A program made the position numbers and the translations under genes. From positions 1 through 5,315 of the forward strand of contig CALFBL010000281.1 of NCBI GenBank assembly GCA_937951695.1: a stretch of DNA of 5,315 nt, read 5' to 3'. Below are positions 1 to 4,451 of the stretch, piece by piece. Within the stretch, counting starts at the first letter, position 1. Each line of letters opens with the position of its first letter. The stretch is from an uncultured Granulosicoccaceae bacterium (GTDB lineage: Bacteria > Pseudomonadota > Gammaproteobacteria > Granulosicoccales > Granulosicoccaceae). The notes beneath the pieces were generated by a model that was not told the origin of the DNA, did no database searches, and worked only from the letters and a program-made list of their open reading frames with translations.

Positions 1-333
1 CGCCTGAAGTGCGAGACCATCAACGATGCCCGGTGCTTTTTGACGTTCGATAAACGCGATTTTGGAGCCCGCCAGAGCTACCCGCAAAGCCAGATACGTA
101 AGGTAGGCGATCGATGCGTACAGTAAGACAGGCCTTACCACGGGATGTGCCAGCACCAACCCGGCAACACCGGTCACCACCGCCAAGGCAACCAGATTGG
201 TGCCGATAAACAATCCAATCACGTAGCGACGCGCGGGTTGCTGACCAAAGGAGGCGCCTACACCGGCGGTGGACAACACACCGGGGCCCGGTGTGATCAA
301 TAGAAAAAATACGGCCGTTAGAAAAATGAACAA
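1..333 (-). CDS. LysE/RhtB-family amino-acid exporter, N-terminal part (gene runs off left edge)
   Basis: This is an inner-membrane exporter of the LysE/RhtB superfamily, which moves amino acids or small metabolites out of the cell. The visible 111 codons begin MFIFLTAVFFLLITPGPGVL. The TPGPG motif at residues 14-18, after a first hydrophobic helix, is the family signature. Further hydrophobic segments lie near residues 38-62 and 66-86, followed by a charged stretch (GSKIAFIERQK, 89-99) typical of the cytoplasmic loop. The start is TTG at 333-331. It is chosen because GGAG sits 7 bases upstream (341-344) and it places the first helix right at the N-terminus, as usual in the family; no in-frame ATG fits. 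Family members have about 200-210 residues, so roughly half is missing beyond the window edge. It lies 91 bases downstream of the GST-like gene on the same strand. The substrate cannot be read from the sequence. Confidence 0.85.
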   Translation of the reverse strand, partial: MFIFLTAVFFLLITPGPGVLSTAGVGASFGQQPARRYVIGLFIGTNLVALAVVTGVAGLVLAHPVVRPVLLYASIAYLTYLALRVALAGSKIAFIERQKAPGIVDGLALQA

Positions 334-340
334 TCGCGAA

Positions 341-344
341 CTCC
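341..344 (-). promoter_or_regulatory. Ribosome binding site that fixes the TTG start of the LysE-type gene
   Basis: On the minus strand GGAG is followed by 7 bases and then TTG (333-331). This is the only well-spaced Shine-Dalgarno near the beginning of the LysE-type reading frame, and it supports a TTG start. An in-frame GTG further upstream would add a polar extension ahead of the first membrane helix, which is unlike the family. Confidence 0.6.
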
Positions 345-424
345 GGGCGGGTGCATGGCCTAACCCTTCGGGGGAACACACAGGGAGACGGGGTGGTCTA
401 CGCCACGCTCATAAAGTGCGTTCA

Positions 425-1189
425 TCACAAAGGCTTAAGCCATTTGTCATCAACCAAAAACGGATTGTCAGGCATGTGTTTATCCACAGCAGCGGCCCAT
501 TCGGCCACGACGGCGTTTTCCATCCACGCGGTATTGCCCTGCAAGCCGAACCGGTGTGAATAGACGATGAGCGCATAGGCGGATAAATCCGCCAGACTTA
601 CCTCATTTCGTCCGCCCAGATAAGGTCCTGAATCGAGGCGCTCGACAAACTCTTTAATAATTGTTTGTTGATACTGCGCCAGTGACTGTGTGCGATCCAT
701 AGTGTCCACTAGGGCGACGATAAACTTCGCACGGCGCAACAGCACCGGCCACAGAAATCGTACCCATCTTGGCAGTCGTGTTGTTTCATCTACGGCACGT
801 GATAACCGCCAGCCGTTTCTCAAGCCGATGCTCATAGAGGGCCAGTCAACCACCAATCTGAATCCCGACGGTATCAGTCGATCGGTCACCCAATGATCAA
901 GCGCCATGATTTTCTCTCGCTCTGCGCGCGATGGTGGCAGTATCGGAACGGCGGGAAATCGTTCTTCTAACCACACTCCGATATCCGATGATTCAATTTT
1001 CCATTCCTCGCCTATCTGCAGTACCGGTACCTGATGCTTCTTGGTAAAGGCGACTTGTTTAAACGTAATTGGACTGACGCCCACGACCTGATAGTCAATC
1101 TTCTTGTACGCCAGATAACAGGAAACTTTTATCGCATAAGGACTGGTCGGGATAGCATACAGCCGTACTGTTTCACTCGTATTATTCAC
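425..1189 (-). CDS. Glutathione S-transferase family protein
   Basis: A 254-residue protein with the two-domain layout of soluble glutathione S-transferases. The N-terminal thioredoxin-like domain (about 8-80) has TSPYAIKV at 15-22, where the active-site Ser/Cys/Tyr normally lies, QVPVL with the expected cis-proline (P55), and ES at 66-67, which in the family binds the gamma-glutamyl part of glutathione. The helical C-terminal domain carries SLAD at 198-201, the conserved N-capping box. There is no CPxC motif, so a glutaredoxin is unlikely. A long middle stretch (about 125-165) is rich in Trp, Arg and aliphatic residues and makes the protein somewhat longer than the usual 200-220 residues. 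The start is GTG, the only start codon in a frame open back to the TAG of the upstream gene; no strong Shine-Dalgarno is visible. Family role: conjugation or reduction of electrophiles. The substrate is unknown. Confidence 0.85.
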   Translation of the reverse strand: MNNTSETVRLYAIPTSPYAIKVSCYLAYKKIDYQVVGVSPITFKQVAFTKKHQVPVLQIGEEWKIESSDIGVWLEERFPAVPILPPSRAEREKIMALDHWVTDRLIPSGFRLVVDWPSMSIGLRNGWRLSRAVDETTRLPRWVRFLWPVLLRRAKFIVALVDTMDRTQSLAQYQQTIIKEFVERLDSGPYLGGRNEVSLADLSAYALIVYSHRFGLQGNTAWMENAVVAEWAAAVDKHMPDNPFLVDDKWLKPL

Positions 1190-1267
1190 AGTGGCGATCG
1201 TCCGATTGGTTAGGGGTGTCTGTTCGGCCTGGACTGGCTGTCGCCGGGATTTTATGAATGGTCCGGA

Positions 1268-1735
1268 CTACAGGCCCAGTTCACTTAAGCTCGCATGCTC
1301 ATCAGGCCTGCGACCCAGTGGCCAGTGAAATTTGCGTTCCGACTCTTTTATGGCCAAGTCATTGATGCTGGCATGGCGATACTGCATCAATCCACTTTCT
1401 GCAAACTCCCAATTCTCGTTGCCGTAGGAGCGGAACCAGTTGCCGCTGTCATCGCGGGATTCATAAGCGTAACGCACAGCAATACGGTTCTCAGTAAACG
1501 CCCACAGCTCTTTGATCAGTCGATAATCCAGCTCTTGAATCCACTTGGCTTTAAGAAACGCTTCAGCTTCCTCCCGATTGGTCACAAAAGTGGTTCGATT
1601 GCGCCAACGGGTATCGCTGGTATAGGCCAAAGCGACTTTACTTGCGTCCCGACTGTTCCAGCCGTCTTCAGCTAACCGCACTTTTTGCACAGCTGTTTCA
1701 TGGCTAAACGGGGGGAAGGGAGGTCTTGATTCCAT
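1268..1735 (-). CDS. DUF1348 family protein (NTF2-like fold)
   Basis: A 155-residue protein that I recognise as DUF1348, a small family in the nuclear transport factor 2 (SnoaL-like) fold superfamily. It is rich in aromatic residues: helix-forming N-terminus with VRLAEDGWNSRD (19-30), then VALAYTSDTRWRNR (34-47), REEAEAFLKAKW (54-65), and the strand pair AVRYAYESRDDSGNWFRSYG (86-105) and NENWEFAESGLMQYR (106-120). The C-terminal HWPLGRRP (137-144) is also typical. Length matches the family. There is no signal peptide or membrane segment, so it is probably cytoplasmic. No enzymatic activity can be assigned; NTF2-like proteins are often cone-shaped binding domains or small isomerases and hydrolases. 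The ATG start has a GGA about 10 bases upstream. It lies 56 bases after the dehalogenase-like gene and 78 bases before the GST-like gene on the same strand. Confidence 0.87.
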   Translation of the reverse strand: MESRPPFPPFSHETAVQKVRLAEDGWNSRDASKVALAYTSDTRWRNRTTFVTNREEAEAFLKAKWIQELDYRLIKELWAFTENRIAVRYAYESRDDSGNWFRSYGNENWEFAESGLMQYRHASINDLAIKESERKFHWPLGRRPDEHASLSELGL

Positions 1736-1747
1736 ACGTTTTTTTCC

Positions 1748-1781
1748 AATATAATAAAAATAAGCGAGTGTTCAGCGTCAG
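1748..1781 (-). promoter_or_regulatory. Possible promoter in AT-rich gap before the DUF1348 gene
   Basis: Read on the minus strand, the gap after the dehalogenase-like gene has CTGACG and CTGAAC as weak -35 candidates. They are followed by a very AT-rich stretch with TATTAT and TATATT as -10 candidates; CTGAAC to TATATT is 16 bp. The composition differs clearly from the surrounding genes. The -35 matches are poor, so this may only be an AT-rich spacer. Confidence 0.28.
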
Positions 1782-1791
1782 GAAATGAATT

Positions 1792-2514
1792 TCAGGCACG
1801 GATTTCTGCTTGATGCGCCTTGACGAAATCCGCCATAGAATTGAATTGAAAGTTCACCTCGGGTAACTCTCCCGGGTTCATGGTCGCGCCAAAACCTTGC
1901 TGTTCGTAACGACGATAAATCCAGCAGGAAGCGATCCCGTGTCGTTTTCCGGGTACATGATCGTGAAACATGCTTTCAGCGGTATGTAGAATATCGTTTT
2001 TCTCGATACCCTGCGCTGCCAATTTCTCAAACATATATTCGAAATTACCATCTGATGGCTTATACGAACCTACATCTTCGGCCGTGTAAATCGCATCAAA
2101 CTCTGCCTCCAGACGCTCGTTACTACCAGAAAAACTTCGATTGTCTACGTTGGATAATATAATTAGCTTGTAGTGCTGTTTCAGGTACTTCAGCGCATCT
2201 GCCGAATCTGCAAAAGCGGGCCAGTCTTTCACCGAATTGCCGTATTTTTCACACGCCTCAATGGTGGCTGACAGGCCCCATTCTTCAGCGAGTCGTTTGT
2301 AGACAATGGCGAGCAATTCAGAGTATCGCAATCCCGGTGTCCAGCTTTGTTGAGAGGATTCGTGTCGCGCATGAGCCTCCAGAATTTGATCTCTGGTTAG
2401 TTGCTCCTGTCGTTGTTGGGTCAGCGGTTTCAACCCATTGACCATTCCAGTTTCCCAATCAATCAAAGTGCCGTAGCAATCGAAGGTAAGGGCTTTGAAG
2501 TCGGTTAGCTTCAT
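1792..2514 (-). CDS. HAD-superfamily hydrolase, haloacid dehalogenase type II-like
   Basis: A 240-residue cytoplasmic HAD hydrolase. Motif I is FDCYGTLIDWE (11-21), with nucleophile D12 and the DxYGT pattern of L-2-haloacid dehalogenases. Motif II is ILSNVDNRSF (119-128), with S121. Motif III lysine is K152 in SYKPSDGNFEY. The motif IV acid is probably D185 in SMFHDHVPGKRHGI. The cap domain lies at about 20-100. Spacing of D12, S121 and K152 matches the L-DEX family. However, canonical dehalogenases have a Ser-x-Asn-x-x-Asp pattern at motif IV, where this protein has ESMFHD, so actual dehalogenation of 2-haloacids is uncertain; it could be a phosphatase or another HAD hydrolase. The start is ATG with GGAG (2522-2525) 7 bases upstream, a clean ribosome site. 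It is preceded by a 19-bp tandem repeat and followed by the DUF1348 gene. Confidence 0.87.
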   Translation of the reverse strand: MKLTDFKALTFDCYGTLIDWETGMVNGLKPLTQQRQEQLTRDQILEAHARHESSQQSWTPGLRYSELLAIVYKRLAEEWGLSATIEACEKYGNSVKDWPAFADSADALKYLKQHYKLIILSNVDNRSFSGSNERLEAEFDAIYTAEDVGSYKPSDGNFEYMFEKLAAQGIEKNDILHTAESMFHDHVPGKRHGIASCWIYRRYEQQGFGATMNPGELPEVNFQFNSMADFVKAHQAEIRA

Positions 2515-2529
2515 TAGTTTACTCCGTAT

Positions 2530-2567
2530 TATTGGTACTGCGGCAACTTATTGGTATTGAGGCAACT
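2530..2567. repeat. 19-bp tandem direct repeat, two copies, upstream of the dehalogenase-like gene
   Basis: Copy one (2530-2548) is TATTGGTACTGCGGCAACT. Copy two (2549-2567) is TATTGGTATTGAGGCAACT. They abut directly and differ at two of 19 positions. They fill most of the 61-base gap between the peptidoglycan-binding gene and the dehalogenase-like gene, ending close to the latter's ribosome site. On the minus strand each unit contains TACCAATA, and TACCAATAA can be read at both junctions. They may be a paired protein-binding site or a slippage duplication. Confidence 0.75.
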
Positions 2568-2575
2568 GGCAGCCG

Positions 2576-2803
2576 CTAAGCCTCGTTACGAATATGATCG
2601 ACAAACTCGCTGGACAAGGTATTGTTAACTGGCATCCGCTGAGTACGTTTGTAGTTTCGCACCGCGCGCAGTGTCTCTTTTCCGGGTATTCCATCAATGC
2701 CGCCTGTGTAGAGCCCACGCAAAGATAAGGTTTCCTGGATGAGCATAATTTCGTCGGTGGTGGCCAGCGGTGAACCCCGATCATTGAGTTGTGTCAGCAG
2801 CAT
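2576..2803 (-). CDS. Small peptidoglycan-binding-1-domain protein without signal peptide
   Basis: A 75-residue protein. Residues 20-72 fit the peptidoglycan-binding domain 1 pattern (PF01471-like): IQETLSLRGLYTGGIDGIPG (22-41), followed by KETLRAVRNYKRTQRMPVNN (42-61), and a closing helix SSEFVDHIRN (64-73). The G-x-DG-x-x-G-x-x-T core is intact. This domain is normally one module of exported cell-wall hydrolases, yet here it is almost the whole protein. The N-terminus (MLLTQLNDRGSP) has no export signal. A TGA lies five codons upstream of the ATG, so no longer in-frame version exists. The Shine-Dalgarno is weak. It is the first gene of the minus-strand block, divergent from the hydratase gene. 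It may be a real small cytoplasmic protein or a fragment of a larger one; the domain call is firmer than the gene's function. Confidence 0.65.
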   Translation of the reverse strand: MLLTQLNDRGSPLATTDEIMLIQETLSLRGLYTGGIDGIPGKETLRAVRNYKRTQRMPVNNTLSSEFVDHIRNEA

Positions 2804-2874
2804 CGTCAGTGCTTTTCAATCAAGTGGCCTGTTTCGGGTAGCATAACCAGAATTCCATTCGTTTGCAGGCCGCC
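2804..2874. promoter_or_regulatory. Divergent intergenic region between the peptidoglycan-binding gene and the hydratase gene
   Basis: This short gap separates two divergent genes and should hold both promoters. Candidates are poor: plus-strand TTCAAT with TAGCAT 18 bp downstream, and minus-strand CTGCAA with TATGCT 17 bp downstream. It also holds arms GGCCTG (2826-2831) and CAGGCC (2866-2871), the second overlapping the hydratase ribosome site. TTCGTTT (2858-2864) is the complement of an arm of the palindrome at 3722-3728. Confidence 0.3.
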
Positions 2875-3678
2875 ATGACCACACTGAACACCAGCTGGCA
2901 AACACTCGCTGTTAGTTGCGATGCGCGCGATGTGGTCGGCGTAAGCCTAAACGTCCCAGCTAAGCGTAACGTGTTGTCATCACTGATGATCGAAGAGTTG
3001 ACGCGCGTGGCCGATCAATTGAGAAGTTGCTCATCGACGCGAGCGGTCGTGCTGCGCGGCGCCGGCAAAGTATTTTGCGCCGGCGGCGACCTAAATTGGA
3101 TGAAGCAACAGATCAACGCAACGCGCCGCGAGCGCATTCACGAAGCCACTCGCTTGGCGATGATGCTCAATGCCTGGAACACGTTACCCAAACCGGTGAT
3201 CGGAGCTGTGCACGGCGGGGCCTATGGTGGCGGAGCGGGCTTAGCGTGCGTATGTGATGTCGCCATCGCTGCGGCAGACACACAGTTCGGGTTTACCGAA
3301 ACGAAAATAGGTCTTATACCCTCGACCATTGGCCCCTATGTGTTGGCACGCCTGGGTGAGGCCAACGCCAGACGCGTGTTAATGTCGGCACGACTGTTCG
3401 GAGCTGATGAGGCGGTGCGATTAGGCTTGGTAGCGCGAGCGGTGCCGAGTGAGGATCTCGATTCGGCAGTAGAGGCAGAAGTGCTGCCGTATTTAGGCAC
3501 AGCTCCCGGAGCTGTGGGCGCTGCTAAAGGGTTAGCACTCGCGTTAGGGAGTCGAATCGATCAGAGCGCCATCGATGAATCCATCCGACGGTTGGCGGAT
3601 ACTTGGGAGAGCGATGAGGCGGCGGCGGGGATCGATGCGTTTCTAAATCGCACCCAACCGCCATGGACGAAAGAATGA
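2875..3678 (+). CDS. liuC: Enoyl-CoA hydratase/isomerase family protein, probable methylglutaconyl-CoA hydratase
   Basis: A crotonase-superfamily enzyme of 267 residues, the normal family length. Residues are counted from ATG at 2875, which has AGG five bases upstream; an in-frame TTG at 2863 would add four residues. The oxyanion-hole segments are VFCAGGDLNWM (66-76) and HGGAYGGGAGLACVCD (113-128). FTETKIGLIPSTIGPYV (140-156) carries Glu142, equivalent to Glu164 of rat enoyl-CoA hydratase. The position equivalent to rat Glu144 is Gly122. From memory, bacterial LiuC proteins also lack that glutamate and share the GLxPxxIxPxV pattern, so the call fits 3-methylglutaconyl-CoA hydratase of leucine breakdown. 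The isovaleryl-CoA dehydrogenase gene nearby supports this. The related isohexenylglutaconyl-CoA hydratase of terpene breakdown (AtuE) is an alternative. The stop is followed almost at once by a hairpin and the next promoter, so the gene may form its own transcript. Confidence 0.83.
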   Translation: MTTLNTSWQTLAVSCDARDVVGVSLNVPAKRNVLSSLMIEELTRVADQLRSCSSTRAVVLRGAGKVFCAGGDLNWMKQQINATRRERIHEATRLAMMLNAWNTLPKPVIGAVHGGAYGGGAGLACVCDVAIAAADTQFGFTETKIGLIPSTIGPYVLARLGEANARRVLMSARLFGADEAVRLGLVARAVPSEDLDSAVEAEVLPYLGTAPGAVGAAKGLALALGSRIDQSAIDESIRRLADTWESDEAAAGIDAFLNRTQPPWTKE

Positions 3679-3680
3679 GG

Positions 3681-3717
3681 TACGGGCTTCGCTTGCTGTT
3701 TGCAATCGAGACCCGTA
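3681..3717 (+). other. Long imperfect hairpin right after the hydratase stop codon
   Basis: An inverted repeat begins two bases after the hydratase stop. TACGGG (3681-3686) pairs with CCCGTA (3712-3717), an inner TTCG (3688-3691) pairs with CGAG (3707-3710, one G-U), and TTGC (3693-3696) pairs with GCAA (3702-3705), around a TGTTT loop. In all, 14 of 16 positions pair. No T-run follows, so it is not a classical intrinsic terminator. It could be a U-less terminator or an mRNA 3'-end stabiliser. It overlaps the -35 element and spacer of the next promoter. Confidence 0.45.
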
Positions 3718-3721
3718 TAGT
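3693..3721 (+). promoter_or_regulatory. Sigma70-type promoter of the TetR-liuA transcript
   Basis: TTGCTG (3693-3698) is a fair -35, and TATAGT (3716-3721) a good -10, separated by an ideal 17 bp. Transcription would begin near 3727-3729, leaving a leader of about 88 bases before the regulator ATG. The palindrome at 3724-3739 covers the predicted start, where a bound repressor would block initiation. Predicted by inspection only. Confidence 0.6.
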
Positions 3722-3723
3722 AA

Positions 3724-3739
3724 ACGAACGGTCGTTCGT
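3724..3739. promoter_or_regulatory. Likely TetR-family operator palindrome
   Basis: ACGAAC-GGTC-GTTCGT is a 16-bp inverted repeat with perfect 6-bp arms around a 4-bp centre. Its length, symmetry and CGAAC/GTTCG arms resemble operators of TetR-family regulators. It lies just downstream of the predicted -10 and about 76 bases before the TetR-type gene, the usual layout for autorepression. Binding by this TetR protein is inferred from position. Confidence 0.65.
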
Positions 3740-3815
3740 ATGATAAGCCACCTCGGTTGACAGCACTCAATAGCAAGGTCTGCCGTCCGCATTGTGTTCA
3801 CGAGCTTAGAGGGGT

Positions 3816-4451
3816 ATGGACTCAAAACATCCACGAAACCCAACGCGGAGCCTGCTCTTAAACCACGCGCGTCGCCTGTTCGCCGAACGCGGGTTCAGCG
3901 CCGTGTCGATGCGTGATATCGCGCGCTCGGTCGGGCTACAACAAAGCTCGATTTACAATCATTTTGACAGCAAACAATCGATTTTGATCGAGCTGCTGCG
4001 TGGGCACATGCTCACCCTCAATCAATGTCGCAATGATTGGCTCAGCGATGAGGTCTCGGCAACCGAGCAACTGATCGCTTTCACCCAATTTCATGTGGCC
4101 TACCACATCGATTTCCCCGATGACGTATTTATAGCCTATATGGAGCTCAGAAGCCTTGAACCTGACAACAGGAAAGCGCTGGTGCGGCTACGTGATGAAT
4201 ACGAACTGAGCTTGCAAGCCATCGTGCAACAGGGTGTGACCGCCGGTGAGTTTCAGTGCGTCGATGTAGCCGTTCATACCCGCGCGATCATTGCGATGCT
4301 TACGGGTGTGACCGTGTGGTATCGGCACGATGGTCGGCTTGATAAGGACACGGTGATACACAGTTACGTGACCGCCGCGTTGCAAAGTCTGGGAATACCC
4401 GCTAACGATGTCGCTCATCAACACGAACTAAAAAAGGTGAAACATGTTTAA
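3816..4451 (+). CDS. TetR/AcrR-family transcriptional regulator
   Basis: A 211-residue regulator with the standard TetR layout. Residues 11-57 form the DNA-binding domain, with the helix-turn-helix at about 32-51 (MRDIARSVGLQQSSIYNHF), followed by DSKQSILIELL. The ligand domain (about 65-193) has HVAYHIDFPDDVFIAYMELR (93-112) and AMLTGVTVWYRHDGRL (160-175). These are features I associate with KstR2-like TetR regulators of acyl-CoA catabolism, which sense acyl-CoA thioesters. The start is ATG, with AGAGG only three bases away; an in-frame TAG just upstream rules out a longer protein. The last 8 bases overlap the isovaleryl-CoA dehydrogenase gene, so the two are co-transcribed. It probably represses its own promoter through the palindrome at 3724-3739 and is released by a leucine-pathway acyl-CoA. 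In Pseudomonas the analogous liu regulator LiuR belongs to the MerR family, so this is a different regulator type. Confidence 0.9.
   Translation: MDSKHPRNPTRSLLLNHARRLFAERGFSAVSMRDIARSVGLQQSSIYNHFDSKQSILIELLRGHMLTLNQCRNDWLSDEVSATEQLIAFTQFHVAYHIDFPDDVFIAYMELRSLEPDNRKALVRLRDEYELSLQAIVQQGVTAGEFQCVDVAVHTRAIIAMLTGVTVWYRHDGRLDKDTVIHSYVTAALQSLGIPANDVAHQHELKKVKHV

Noticed and set aside
20..379. 119-residue minus-strand reading frame over the left edge
   Set aside because: It is rich in Arg, Cys and Ser with no domain. Another minus-strand frame gives a clear LysE-type membrane protein with the TPGPG motif over the same bases, so this one is a shadow.
1261..1268. Perfect 8-bp palindrome GTCCGGAC between the DUF1348 and GST genes
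   Set aside because: It is too short to be meaningful alone, has no promoter beside it and overlaps the DUF1348 stop codon.
1295..1675. 126-residue plus-strand frame opposite the DUF1348 gene
   Set aside because: The minus-strand frame matches DUF1348 along its whole length; the opposite frame has no motif or good ribosome site.
3757..3762. Perfect TTGACA -35 box in the TetR leader
   Set aside because: No -10-like hexamer lies 15-19 bp downstream; the sequence there is GC-rich. The TTGCTG/TATAGT pair upstream is far better.
3524..3843. Minus-strand reading frames over the hydratase end and TetR leader
   Set aside because: Their translations are low-complexity Ser/Pro/Arg-rich and without a family, and they overlap a well-supported plus-strand gene, a promoter and an operator.
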